A stretch of DNA of 64,000 bases from JACVRN01 sp036403815 (GTDB taxonomy: Bacteria; Acidobacteriota; Blastocatellia; Pyrinomonadales; Pyrinomonadaceae), in contig DASWQH010000063.1 in NCBI GenBank assembly GCA_036403815.1, positions 23,992 to 87,991 of the forward strand, in the 5' to 3' direction. A model generated the notes under the pieces. The model saw only the letters and a program-made list of their open reading frames with translations, was not told the origin of the DNA and made no database searches. Positions 35,682 through 44,006 of this stretch are shown here, piece by piece. How positions within the stretch are numbered: position 1 is the first letter of the stretch; each line of letters begins with the position of its first letter. The position numbers were made by a program, and so were the translations under genes.

Positions 35682-36323
35682 TCAGGAAGCGCCAGCCTCT
35701 TCTGGGTTGAGGGGCTGCACTTGAGCCTCTGCGCGCTCGGCCTCCGGCGTGGTCAGTACCTTTGTAGAGAAGTGACGAGCCGCTCGTGTAACTTCGTGGC
35801 CGAGGGCGTGCAACTGCTCCGTGACTTTCGCATCTTGCAGATGACCTTCCTTATCGAACACACGCCATGCCTGCGGAATCGGTATGACCAGAGGCACAGC
35901 CCATCCACGAAGAGCACGCACCACAAACTCCATAGTATTGACGGCCTGAAGCCCTTGCGTGCCCCCGGCAGTGCTGATGAGTCCGACGACCTTATCCGTA
36001 AGATACGCAGGCTCGCGGTTGCCTAAGAGCTGCAACCAGTCCAGCGCGTTCTTGAAAGAGCCGCTGATTGTTCCATGATAAAGAGGACTGCTCCACAGCA
36101 GCCCTTCGCTCTCGTGAACCGTCCGGCACAGATGCTCTACGGATTCCGGCGCGTCGCCAAAGTCCGGCGCATACATGGGCAGATTCAGCTCGCGTATGTC
36201 CAGCAGCTCGCATTCCGCGCCCGCGTCACGCGCGCCTTCGAGCGCAACCTTCAACGCCGCCAGGCTGTTCGATTGAGCAGCAAGGCTCCCGCCAAGTCCA
36301 ACCACCTTTATTTCTTTAGCCAT
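35682..36323 (-). CDS. NADPH-dependent FMN reductase family protein
   Basis: This 213-residue flavodoxin-fold protein starts IKVVGLGGSLAAQSNSLAALK, the phosphate-binding loop of FMN reductases. LLWSSPLYHGTISGSFKNALDWL is the characteristic helix and isoalloxazine-contact region. LISTAGGTQGLQAVN follows. Such enzymes reduce flavin, quinones or azo compounds. The C-terminal tail of about 25 residues is charged and may be disordered. GGAG precedes the ATG. It is a single gene between two palindromes. Confidence 0.9.
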   Translation of the reverse strand: MAKEIKVVGLGGSLAAQSNSLAALKVALEGARDAGAECELLDIRELNLPMYAPDFGDAPESVEHLCRTVHESEGLLWSSPLYHGTISGSFKNALDWLQLLGNREPAYLTDKVVGLISTAGGTQGLQAVNTMEFVVRALRGWAVPLVIPIPQAWRVFDKEGHLQDAKVTEQLHALGHEVTRAARHFSTKVLTTPEAERAEAQVQPLNPEEAGAS

Positions 36324-36343
36324 AGAAGCTCCGTCTAAAACAT

Positions 36344-36418
36344 GTCAGTACCGCCTGCTTAAGCCGGGCGGGTATTAGCTACACTTGAGACCCGCCCGCT
36401 ACCGCAGGCGGTACTGAC
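36344..36418. repeat. Inverted repeat, GTCAGTACCGCCTGC family (third copy)
   Basis: Arms 36344-36373 and 36390-36418 pair over most of their length but differ in the middle, where one arm reads cttaagcc and the other ctaccg. This looks like a hybrid of two sub-variants. It is followed to about 36475 by a dispersed GCGCCCCCTCTGCGTTCTCTGCGGCGG fragment. Confidence 0.8.
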
Positions 36419-36529
36419 CGAATTCTCTGCGCCCCCTCTGCGTTCTCTGCGGCGGTAAAGCTTAACTTTCATCACATTCTATTTTGTCTAAACCACTACA
36501 CGTTCTTCCCACCCCGTTACTCTAAACGC

Positions 36530-38173
36530 CTATTGCCTCGGAGGCACAGCGGGCGGCAGAGGCGTCGGAGATGGCTGCGGTGTGGGCGAAGGCAGCGCAG
36601 GCATCTCCCCGCTCCCCATTCTGGGCAGCAGGCCATCACGTATCGCCAGTTGATAAACCGCCGCGGCGATGATGATGGCAGACCTCCTCACCTCATCTTC
36701 TATGACGCGCTCGTATGTATCCAGATTGGTGTGCCAGGTGGTAGTGAAATATTCAATCGGGTCTTGAAGCACGCCTATGCCGGGCAAGCCCGCCTGATTG
36801 AATGAAGTGTGATCTGAGCCGCCAAGCCCGCGGCTGCGTGTATTCCCTACGCCGACGATGCCCAGATATGCGAATGGCCCCACCGCTTCGCGCAAAGGCG
36901 TTGCGGCATCCGCAGGCCCGAAGATAGTCATGCCCCGCGCGCGTCCGGTGCCTGAGTCAATATTGAAGTAGCCGCCGAACTTGAAATACTCCGGCTTGGG
37001 ATTCTCGAACGAGCCGAAGTGTTCTTTGACATAAGCCTGCGAGCCGAGCAAGCCCTGCTCTTCGCCAGACCAGAGCGCGACGCGAATCGTTCGGCGCGGG
37101 CGCACGCCTATGGATTTCAAGATTCGCGCCGCCTCCATCATCACCGCGCAGCCTATAGCATTGTCGGTCGCTCCCGTCGCCGCGTGCCATGAATCCAGAT
37201 GCCCGCCCAGCATGATGACCTCGTCTCGCTTGTCCGTGCCGGGGACTTCCGCAATCACGTTGTAGGAGGTAGAGCCTTCCGGGTAGCTGCGGTTCTGTAT
37301 ATTGAATTCGAGCGTGACCGCCTGCCCGTCCGCCAGAAGTCTGGAGATACGGCCATAGTCTTCATTACGCAAGATAACCGTCGGCACTACTTTGCCTATG
37401 TCGAAGGTGCGGTTATTGAAGGCGCGTATCTGGCCGCCTTCGCGCCCGGCATCGTTGATGCGCACCAGTGCGCGATTATCAAGCAGGAACTTATCCACCT
37501 GCTCATTTACCTGCTGGTTGTTCAACTGCTGTGTCGGCGTCGGCGTGGGAGTCGGGGTCGGCGTCAGCGTCGGTTTGGCGTTCGGGTCGAAACGCGTGCG
37601 CAGGTCTTCGTCGTTCAAACGCTTCGACGGCAGAGTGAAGTTAACGGGCACGACCGTTGTCTTGCCGACCATGACAATCTTGCCCGCGACCTTTTCTTTG
37701 ATACTTTCAAAATAGGCAGCGAGTTGTTCCTGCGTGGGCTTTTCGGGTGGAGCCATTTGATAAGCCTGTGACACGACCGTTCCGTTTGTGCCGGGCGTCC
37801 AGGCCAGGACTTCAAAGACCAGATTGTCTTTGACGGGCGAGACGATGAAGCCCGATGCACGCTCGTTCAGCCAGCCCGGATGGCCGAACTCCCACGGCTC
37901 CAGATGAGCGTTCTCGAATCCCCACGTCTGCATCTGCTTGACAGCCCATTCGCCCGCCGCCTTCAGATTGGGCGAGCCTGTCAGGCGCGGCCCGTAAACG
38001 TCCGAGAAGACGTGGAGCGTCTTCATTATCTGCGAGTTCTCCGTCTCTTCTTTAAGAATCTTCGCGTATATGTCTGAACTGGCACGCTCCTGCGTGTGAC
38101 TGTTAAGCGGGTGCAGAAGGAAAACAGAAAGCAGTACGAGCGCAGTTGTCTTTACAAGGACTCTTCTTTTCAT
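36530..38173 (-). CDS. M28 family zinc peptidase with PA-like insert and TP-repeat
   Basis: This 547-residue secreted protein has a signal peptide (about residues 8-27). The M28 core has MLGGHLDSWHAATGATDNAIG (first zinc ligands), LWSGEEQGLLGSQ (catalytic Glu pair), YFNIDSGTG and GGSDHTSFNQAG. The first half includes a PA-type lid domain, interrupted by a Thr-Pro repeat (TPTPTPTPTPT). A Pro-rich tail ends the protein. Members are aminopeptidases or carboxypeptidases for extracellular peptides. The Thr-Pro run is encoded by in-frame 6-bp repeats near 37530-37570 and could change length by slippage. Confidence 0.9.
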   Translation of the reverse strand: MKRRVLVKTTALVLLSVFLLHPLNSHTQERASSDIYAKILKEETENSQIMKTLHVFSDVYGPRLTGSPNLKAAGEWAVKQMQTWGFENAHLEPWEFGHPGWLNERASGFIVSPVKDNLVFEVLAWTPGTNGTVVSQAYQMAPPEKPTQEQLAAYFESIKEKVAGKIVMVGKTTVVPVNFTLPSKRLNDEDLRTRFDPNAKPTLTPTPTPTPTPTQQLNNQQVNEQVDKFLLDNRALVRINDAGREGGQIRAFNNRTFDIGKVVPTVILRNEDYGRISRLLADGQAVTLEFNIQNRSYPEGSTSYNVIAEVPGTDKRDEVIMLGGHLDSWHAATGATDNAIGCAVMMEAARILKSIGVRPRRTIRVALWSGEEQGLLGSQAYVKEHFGSFENPKPEYFKFGGYFNIDSGTGRARGMTIFGPADAATPLREAVGPFAYLGIVGVGNTRSRGLGGSDHTSFNQAGLPGIGVLQDPIEYFTTTWHTNLDTYERVIEDEVRRSAIIIAAAVYQLAIRDGLLPRMGSGEMPALPSPTPQPSPTPLPPAVPPRQ

Positions 38174-38328
38174 TGGCCTCTATCGAAAGATGATCTACAG
38201 AGTTGGGTTTTAGCACTAGCGTATAAAATCATTCAACTACAATTCTGCGAATATGAGAAGCGGCGGAAGCTATATTCGCCGGAATCCTCTCATAAATCCA
38301 CCCGCCAATCGCTTCCAAAAAAAAGCGC

Positions 38329-38360
38329 TTGACCCTGGAATCGGTTCCAGGCTTTATACT
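38329..38360 (+). promoter_or_regulatory. MerR-type operator within a stretched promoter
   Basis: TTGACC (-35, 38329-38334) and TATACT (-10, 38355-38360) are separated by 20 bp, longer than the usual 17. The perfect dyad CCTGGAA-tcgg-TTCCAGG (38334-38351) fills the spacer. This is the classic MerR-family arrangement, where the regulator twists DNA to align the two boxes. The -10 ends 6 bases before the merR ATG. Confidence 0.88.
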
Positions 38361-38366
38361 GCCTCC

Positions 38367-38870
38367 ATGCAAAAGAGAGCTTCCGCAGATGAGCATTTCG
38401 GCAGCGGCGAGTTGGCGCGCCGTGCAGGAGTGAGCACGGACACCTTGCGCCACTATGAGCGAAAAGGAGTACTCGCCGCGCCTCTACGTTTAAGCAACGG
38501 CTATCGCAAGTATCCAAGGGAGACTCTGGAGCGTGTGCGACTCGTGCGGCGTGCGCTCGCGGTCGGGTTTACGTTGGACGAGCTGGCTTCAATCTTGCGG
38601 GAACGCGACAGAGGCAGCGCGCCGTGCAAAGAGGTGCGCTCGCTCGCCGCCACCAAGCTCGCCGATGTGGAAAGACGCCTCGAAGAGTTGCTCGCTCTAC
38701 GCGACGAGCTGCGACGTATGCTGCGCAACTGGGACAAAAAACTGGCCGGTGCAGCCCCCGGCACGCAGGCTCGGCTGCTTGAAGCTCTCAACGAAACCGA
38801 CACTACGGACAACGGACAACAAAGGCGCGCGGCTGTAAGCTGGCGCGAAAGGAAATCGAAAAGGAGTTGA
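38367..38870 (+). CDS. MerR family transcriptional regulator (heavy-metal-type)
   Basis: This 167-residue protein has an N-terminal winged helix domain (GELARRAGVSTDTLRHYERKGVL ... RLSNGYRKYP), a second helix pair (RLVRRALAVGFTLDELASIL) and a dimerisation helix. A single Cys in SAPCKEVR occupies the place of the first metal-ligand Cys of ZntR/MerR-like proteins, but the later C-terminal cysteines are missing, so the signal is uncertain. The ATG at 38367 is chosen because a promoter's -10 ends six bases upstream; longer frames would read through the promoter. The next gene begins 4 bases after the stop. Confidence 0.88.
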   Translation: MQKRASADEHFGSGELARRAGVSTDTLRHYERKGVLAAPLRLSNGYRKYPRETLERVRLVRRALAVGFTLDELASILRERDRGSAPCKEVRSLAATKLADVERRLEELLALRDELRRMLRNWDKKLAGAAPGTQARLLEALNETDTTDNGQQRRAAVSWRERKSKRS

Positions 38871-38874
38871 TATT

Positions 38875-39426
38875 ATGAAAATACGCAATGGCCTGAGCTT
38901 AATCTTATTCCTCTCGTTGACCATCTACGCAATCGGTTTCGTTGCTGATGCGTCGCAGCAAAAGCAACAATCCAAGCCTAAAGCTACGGAGAAGCCCTGT
39001 GATGGTCAGGATATGAGTCAGATGAATAAGCGCGGCGATGAGCAGATGGGGTTCTCGCAGGATAAAGCCACACACCACTTTTTCCTTGCGACCGACGGAG
39101 GCTCAATCGAAGTTCAGGCAAACGATGCAAAAGACACGGCGACGCGTGACAAAATCAGAATGCACCTGGGGCACATAGCCAAAATGTTTGCCGAAGGTAA
39201 CTTCAATGCGCCGATGCTGATTCACGATCAGACGCCTCCGGGCGTGCCTGTGATGAAGCTTCTGAAGGCCGAGATCAAGTATACGTTCGAGGAGACGGAT
39301 AGAGGCGGGCGCGTACGCATCAGCTCCAACAACCCGGAGGCGGTCGCAGCTATTTACGAATTTTTACGCTTTCAGATTAAGGAGCATCAGACCGGAGACC
39401 CTCTGGAGGTGCGTATAAAGTCTTGA
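38875..39426 (+). CDS. Secreted protein of unknown function in merR operon
   Basis: This 183-residue protein has a signal peptide (about residues 7-27) and a Lys/Gln-rich linker with one Cys and several Met and Asp residues (PCDGQDMSQMNKRGDEQMGF). The mature domain contains ATHHFFLATDGGSIEVQAND, HLGHIAKMFAEGNFNAPM, HDQTPPGVPVM and AIYEFLRFQIKEHQTGD. The His- and Met-rich character would suit metal binding, which fits control by the upstream MerR regulator, but this is inference. An AAAAGGAG ribosome site precedes the ATG. The two genes almost certainly share the leaderless promoter at 38329. Confidence 0.8.
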   Translation: MKIRNGLSLILFLSLTIYAIGFVADASQQKQQSKPKATEKPCDGQDMSQMNKRGDEQMGFSQDKATHHFFLATDGGSIEVQANDAKDTATRDKIRMHLGHIAKMFAEGNFNAPMLIHDQTPPGVPVMKLLKAEIKYTFEETDRGGRVRISSNNPEAVAAIYEFLRFQIKEHQTGDPLEVRIKS

Positions 39427-39439
39427 TGGCGCTAAGCGC

Positions 39440-39490
39440 AGAAGGCCGGGACTCATCGCGTACCGCCACGAGATTAGCCTGCGGCCTTCT
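39440..39490 (+). terminator. Weak hairpin after the merR operon
   Basis: AGAAGGCCG (39440-39448) can pair with CGGCCTTCT (39482-39490), followed by CTTTC. The loop is long and the T-run weak, so it is only a possible bidirectional terminator between convergent genes. Confidence 0.4.
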
Positions 39491-39493
39491 CTT

Positions 39494-39811
39494 TCAGAGG
39501 CGTTGAACTTCAAAAGATAGAATTGAGATGGTTCGTTCCGCCCGCTCTGCTTCTCTGCTTACGTCTTCACTGGCAGGCAGGGATTTCAGGTTCTTGAGCA
39601 ATGCGACTAATGCAGCATTGTAATCCTGGCCTGCTTCGCGTGCGGTAACAGTAATCCCGGAGACCGCTCCGGCTGAAGCGTCACTATTCAATGCAGCGAA
39701 GTATTGCGCCATCGCTCCATGAAAGAGGGAGGCACAGCGATATACCTCGTGCCGAAGCTTGATTAACTCGTCCGTCATTACTACTCGCTGTTGGATGGGT
39801 GCAGCGCCCAT
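39494..39811 (-). CDS. Small helical protein downstream of radical SAM pair
   Basis: This 105-residue protein, probably all alpha-helical, has heptad-like hydrophobic spacing (LIKLRHEVYRCASLFHGAMAQYFAAL, then AREAGQDYNAALVALLKNL). No signal peptide or membrane segment is seen. The ATG at 39811 lies three bases after the radical SAM stop with GAAGGT nine bases upstream; an internal ATG at 39778 is the alternative. Position suggests it is the last gene of the radical SAM transcript. I do not recognise the family. Confidence 0.6.
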   Translation of the reverse strand: MGAAPIQQRVVMTDELIKLRHEVYRCASLFHGAMAQYFAALNSDASAGAVSGITVTAREAGQDYNAALVALLKNLKSLPASEDVSREAERAERTISILSFEVQRL

Positions 39812-39814
39812 TAA

Positions 39815-41293
39815 CTAAACACCTTCGGTCACCTTGCGAAAGTGATAGCCCATCGCCGCCAGTGTGACTGCATGATTGAAATTCGGGCGATGGGATGCGA
39901 ACGCGCGTCTCAGGTAGCGCCAGAACTCTCTGCGCGCAGGGTCTAGCACTCCGAGCGTGAGCGTGACGCGCAGGAATGCCGCCACATCGCTGATGAAACC
40001 TGCGCGACGAGGCTCAGGCTTATCACGCCGCATATGCGACAGGCAATCGAGCGCTCGACGGTAATATTCCGTAGGGCTGTAGATAGTGCGCAGGATGTTT
40101 TTATAGCCTTCTATGAGTCGCGCCGTGTCCATGCGGGGAATGAAATTCAGAGAGCCGTCCGTATTATTTCCGCTGCTCTCTTCGAGGAGTCTTCCCTCGC
40201 GCTCAAGTCTTCGCCAGAGCTGCGTATCCGGAAGCGCCGTGAGAAGGCCGACCATCGCAAGCGGAATGGCGCTCTCCTGTATGAATCTGATTTGACGCTC
40301 GAAGATGTCTTCAGGGTCATTGTCGAAGCCGACGATGAAACCCGCCATCACTTCCATGCCGTACCCTTGAATCTTCCTGACGGACTCAAGCAGGTCGCGC
40401 CGAGTGTTCTGTCCCTTCTGCGCTTCTTTCAAGCTCTCTTCGACCGGCGTTTCGATGCCTAAGAATACGCGGCGGAAGTTTGCCTGCTTCATCATTTCAA
40501 GTAGAGCGTCATCTTCCGCCAGATTGACGCTCGCCTCCGTGAGGAACGAGAACGGAAACTCATTGCGCTCCGACCATTCGACCAAAGCGGGCAATAGTTT
40601 CTTGACGTTGCGCTTGTTGCCTATGAAGTTGTCGTCAACGATGAAGACCAGTCCGCGCCAGCCAAGCGCACGCAGGGCGTCCAATTCAGAGATCATCTGC
40701 TCGTTGGTTTTAGTGCGCGGAACGCGACCGTAAATCTCTATGATGTCGCAGAACTCGCACTGGAACGGGCAGCCGCGCGAATACTGTATGCTCATTGCGC
40801 TGTACTGCTTGAGATCGGCCAAACGGAAATGCGGAACGGGCGTTTCTGTGAGAGCAGGCTTTTCTGACGCCTGATAGGTATGACGCGCAACACCATTCTC
40901 CAGGTCGCGCAGGAATTCTGGCAGCGTAGTCTCAGCTTCGCCTATGAAGATGTGATCCGCTTCGGGCAGGTGTTCCGCACTGGTCGAAACATAAGGGCCG
41001 CCGACGACCACTCGCTTGCCGCGCTCTTTGCACAGGTTGACGACCCGTTCAAGCGACTCCCGCTGTATAATCATCGCGCTCGTGAACACCACGTCTGCCC
41101 ACTCTATGTCTGAATCACGGAGCATCGTTACGTTCATGTCTACCAGACGCCGCTCCCAACTTTCGGGCAGCATCGCCGAGACGGTCAGCAGACCCAGAGG
41201 CGGGAAGGCCGAACGCTTCCCCTCAAAGGTTAGAGCGTGCCGGAAACTCCAGTATGTGTCCGGGAATTCTGGATAAACGAACAGCGCCTTCAT
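39815..41293 (-). CDS. B12-binding radical SAM protein (HpnP-like, DUF4070)
   Basis: This 492-residue protein begins with a cobalamin-binding Rossmann-like domain (about residues 1-140). The radical SAM domain has the Fe4S4 motif C175-x3-C179-x2-C182 in RGCPFQCEFCDI. The following text (FCDIIEIYGRVPRTKTNEQM, VDDNFIGNKRNVKKLLPAL, TEASVNLAEDDALLEMM) closely resembles the group that includes hopanoid C-2 methylase HpnP, with a C-terminal DUF4070-type region. It may methylate an unactivated carbon, possibly of a lipid, but no hopanoid gene is in the window. It lies 21 bases after a second radical SAM gene. Confidence 0.88.
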   Translation of the reverse strand: MKALFVYPEFPDTYWSFRHALTFEGKRSAFPPLGLLTVSAMLPESWERRLVDMNVTMLRDSDIEWADVVFTSAMIIQRESLERVVNLCKERGKRVVVGGPYVSTSAEHLPEADHIFIGEAETTLPEFLRDLENGVARHTYQASEKPALTETPVPHFRLADLKQYSAMSIQYSRGCPFQCEFCDIIEIYGRVPRTKTNEQMISELDALRALGWRGLVFIVDDNFIGNKRNVKKLLPALVEWSERNEFPFSFLTEASVNLAEDDALLEMMKQANFRRVFLGIETPVEESLKEAQKGQNTRRDLLESVRKIQGYGMEVMAGFIVGFDNDPEDIFERQIRFIQESAIPLAMVGLLTALPDTQLWRRLEREGRLLEESSGNNTDGSLNFIPRMDTARLIEGYKNILRTIYSPTEYYRRALDCLSHMRRDKPEPRRAGFISDVAAFLRVTLTLGVLDPARREFWRYLRRAFASHRPNFNHAVTLAAMGYHFRKVTEGV

Positions 41294-41314
41294 GAGATAT
41301 TCCTTCCTGGTTCT

Positions 41315-42904
41315 TCATCCCTCGCGAACAACTTCGGCCTTCTCTTTATTAATCACAGGAAGTGCGCCGTTGCCATTTGATTCCGCTTTCTTCTTACGCG
41401 ACACGCGATATTTTCCTATGGCCTCGCGCGTGAGCTTCAAAATAGGTCTTCTATTCTGAGCGATTACTTTAATCCAGGCGCGCCTGGTCATCTGCGGAAA
41501 GTAGATGCCGCGAAAGAAGAGGCGCATGACCAGGTGTATCAAGCGATAGTTAATCGGCTGATCCTTGATGGAATCAAGCGCCTTCTCGATTCTTTCAGGG
41601 CTGTATGAATCAGCCCATGCCTGCTCAAGCTCTACATGTGCCTGCTCTATGGTCATCTTCAAAGGCGTGTGCGCCATCTGATACGGAGCGAAGTCGAGCC
41701 AGTGTTTGGGACGCGTCAGCCTTCCGGCAGTCTGTAGGCGCGTGTAGAGCGGTGTAGAGGGGAAAGGCGTGAGCTGCCCGAAGACGGGCAAGCCCGGCGG
41801 CCAGCTTTCTATCTGCTCAAGTGTGCGCGCGGCCATGCCCGGCGTATCGTTGTCCAGGCCGACTATGAAAGACGTAATCGCATAGATGTTTCGCTTCGCC
41901 AGACGATTGAGGACGGCTGCATATTCGGCGGGCTTGTTGAAGCTCTTGTTCACATCGGCCAGATTGGCTGCGTCGATTGACTCCATGCCTATAAAAATCC
42001 ACTGACCGTGCGAGGCTGCGATCAAGTCCACGAGTTCTTCATCGCGCAGTAGGTTGGCGCTGATCTGTGCTATCCAGGGAAGCTGCGCGCCAGCGGCGAT
42101 GATGTCTCTCAGGAGCGATTTGGTGCGCTTGATGTTGATGGCGAAATTATCGTCTATGAAAAAGATTATCACCTGATCTCGATTCAGGCGGGCATGCTGC
42201 TTGAGGCGCAATAGCTCGTTGACGACGCTCTCGTTCGAGCGAAAGCGAATCGAATCGCCGAAGAAGCCCGTGACCGTGCAGAACTCGCAGCCGTATGGAC
42301 ATCCCCGCCCCGATTCAATCGGAATCACGCGAACCGCCCCCCAGCCCGACCCGTATCGCTTCAAGAGCGGCTGGACGAACTTGGGAACCATGTTGAACTG
42401 CTCCAGATCGTAGGTCTCCCAGGGAATATCAGGATAAGGTTGCAGGCTGGGCTTACGCTCCTTGCCCGTTTCGTCAACCGGCTCATAAATCTCTTTGAGC
42501 TTACCCTGCGCGGCATCCTCAACTATCTTCGGCCAGGTTTCATCGGCTTCGCCGAGCGCAACAGCATCGGCATGGCGGGGGCCTCCGTCTTTGCCCAGAG
42601 CTTCATCCGGCACTTCCGTCACATGCGGCCCGCCCATGACTACGGGGATACCTATGGCGCGGACGGCATCTGCCATGCGGTAAGCGCGAGCAATCATTCT
42701 GGTCATCGCGCCGATGCCTACAAGCCCGATCTTCTCTCGCTGGACGAACTGCACAAGCTCCGCTTCATTCATGGGGCGTGCATTGCCGTCAATCAGCAGC
42801 ACTTCATGGCCTGGAGGCGTGATCGCTTTGAGCAAAAACATCCACAGGTGCGGCATGAAGTTGCGTGTCACGCCGTTATCGGGATTATAAAGTAGGATTT
42901 TCAT
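41315..42904 (-). CDS. B12-binding radical SAM protein
   Basis: This 529-residue protein has an N-terminal B12-binding domain (VGIGAMTRMIARAYRMADAV ... VVMGGPHVTEVPDEAL) and a radical SAM core with C202-x3-C206-x2-C209 in RGCPYGCEFCTV. FFIDDNFAINIKRTKSLLRD and IGMESIDAANL are typical strands of this class. The C-terminus is long, basic and helical. It is paralogous to the next gene, sharing order and motif style but diverged. AGAAGAGG precedes the ATG. A candidate structured leader lies about 65-120 bases upstream. The substrate is unknown. Confidence 0.88.
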   Translation of the reverse strand: MKILLYNPDNGVTRNFMPHLWMFLLKAITPPGHEVLLIDGNARPMNEAELVQFVQREKIGLVGIGAMTRMIARAYRMADAVRAIGIPVVMGGPHVTEVPDEALGKDGGPRHADAVALGEADETWPKIVEDAAQGKLKEIYEPVDETGKERKPSLQPYPDIPWETYDLEQFNMVPKFVQPLLKRYGSGWGAVRVIPIESGRGCPYGCEFCTVTGFFGDSIRFRSNESVVNELLRLKQHARLNRDQVIIFFIDDNFAINIKRTKSLLRDIIAAGAQLPWIAQISANLLRDEELVDLIAASHGQWIFIGMESIDAANLADVNKSFNKPAEYAAVLNRLAKRNIYAITSFIVGLDNDTPGMAARTLEQIESWPPGLPVFGQLTPFPSTPLYTRLQTAGRLTRPKHWLDFAPYQMAHTPLKMTIEQAHVELEQAWADSYSPERIEKALDSIKDQPINYRLIHLVMRLFFRGIYFPQMTRRAWIKVIAQNRRPILKLTREAIGKYRVSRKKKAESNGNGALPVINKEKAEVVREG

Positions 42905-42967
42905 AGACCTCTTCTGCTGTTTTGATATTTATGGGAATTTTGATAACCGTTTGTACGCTCGTCTGCC

Positions 42968-43024
42968 GGAACAAACAACAGATGGCATAAGGAGGGAGTT
43001 GGGGGGAACTCAACCCAGATGCCG
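42968..43024 (-). promoter_or_regulatory. Shared leader element, copy A (upstream of radical SAM genes)
   Basis: On the minus strand this reads CGGCATCTGGG, a spacer, then CCTTATGCCATCTGTTGT and TTC. GGCAT can pair with ATGCC, closing a stem-loop. An extended -10 (TGATATACT) lies about 20 bases upstream, so the element would be in the 5' untranslated region. Copies B and C are at 43922-43969 and 46140-46193. Confidence 0.6.
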
Positions 43025-43204
43025 AGTGATGAATAGTTCGCAGGGAGTATATCATTTATGCGCGTTGGCGTACATATGAACCGTGTACTTTCGAGTGAAA
43101 ATATCAGGCTCGCTTCTACTCCTCGACCTAACCCCACGCTTTCAAAGCCCCTTGATACAGGGAAATAGCATAAAATTCAATAGACCGTATACCGTGGAAG
43201 GCGT

Positions 43205-43891
43205 CTACACTTTAACCGCTTCATAGCACTCGCAGGAAAAGCTTTCCAGCCCGCCCCTTTTTAAGATACTGATGTGTCCTCTGGAATAGCGAATCACGCC
43301 TTCTGATTGCAGGCTGGTGGCAGCGCCGCTCACACCTGCGCGGCGCGACCCCAGCATGTCGGCAATGTATTCCTGCGTGAGTTGTAACTCGTCTGAGTCC
43401 ATGCGGTCGTGGCACATCAGGAGCCAGCGCGAGAGCCGCTCCTTTACAGTATGAAGCCGGTTGCAGGCGGCAGTTTGCGCGACCTGCTTCATCAGGACGC
43501 GTGTATATAGTAGCAGTGCGGTCAGAAGCGGGCTGTGCCCCTCCTTCAATACTTTTTTAAGCGCACTGGATCGCATACGCATCGCACTGCCTGCTATCTG
43601 CACTACGGCCTCTTCAAACGATATATCATCTCCGAGCAGAACGGGAATGCCCGACATTCCATCTCTACCGATAAGACCGACCTCAATAGTCGTCCCGTCT
43701 TTCATGTGCGTGATAAGAGAGACCACGCCGTCGCCTGGAAAATAAACATATTCGATGACCTCCCCGGATTTATAAAGAATCTGGCCTAGCGGAAGGTCTA
43801 CGAATTCAAGGTCTGGGAGCAGGCGCTCGTATTCATCTTTAGGGATAGCGGCGAGAATCTGGTTTTTGATAGCTGGTTGTTTCTTAGACAC
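43205..43891 (-). CDS. Crp/Fnr family transcriptional regulator
   Basis: This 229-residue protein has a cyclic-nucleotide-binding-like beta roll (LPLGQILYKSGEVIEYVYFPGDGVVSL ... TTIEVGLIGRDGMSGIPVLLG) and a C-terminal helix-turn-helix (LQLTQEYIADMLGSRRAGVSGAATSL). There is no N-terminal FNR-type cysteine cluster and the cAMP phosphate-binding Arg-Ser pair is not obvious, so the ligand is unknown. GTG at 43891 is preferred because AAAGGAG is correctly spaced; the longer ATG frame has no ribosome site. A leader element (copy B) lies directly upstream. It may control neighbouring small genes or the radical SAM unit. Confidence 0.9.
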   Translation of the reverse strand: MSKKQPAIKNQILAAIPKDEYERLLPDLEFVDLPLGQILYKSGEVIEYVYFPGDGVVSLITHMKDGTTIEVGLIGRDGMSGIPVLLGDDISFEEAVVQIAGSAMRMRSSALKKVLKEGHSPLLTALLLYTRVLMKQVAQTAACNRLHTVKERLSRWLLMCHDRMDSDELQLTQEYIADMLGSRRAGVSGAATSLQSEGVIRYSRGHISILKRGGLESFSCECYEAVKV

Positions 43892-43921
43892 CAGGTTGTC
43901 TCCTTTGCTTTGCTCGTGCAT

Positions 43922-43969
43922 GAACCAGAGCAGACGGCATAAGGAACGGCACTTCCCCTCCCGATGTCG
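43922..43969 (-). promoter_or_regulatory. Shared leader element, copy B (upstream of crp/fnr gene)
   Basis: On the minus strand: CGACATCGGGA, a 13-base spacer, then TCCTTATGCCGTCTG and a TTC end. The two blocks can pair over about 11 positions with two mismatches (A-C and C-U), making a stem-loop that ends about 30 bases before the GTG start. It is conserved with copies A and C. Confidence 0.65.
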
Positions 43970-44006
43970 AAAGATTAATTCTTTCAGTAAGCTGATTCCG
44001 ACAATC

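Noticed and set aside
38253..38366. Upstream extension of the MerR protein
   Set aside because: It would translate through the -35, operator and -10; coding resemblance to MerR begins only after the ATG at 38367.
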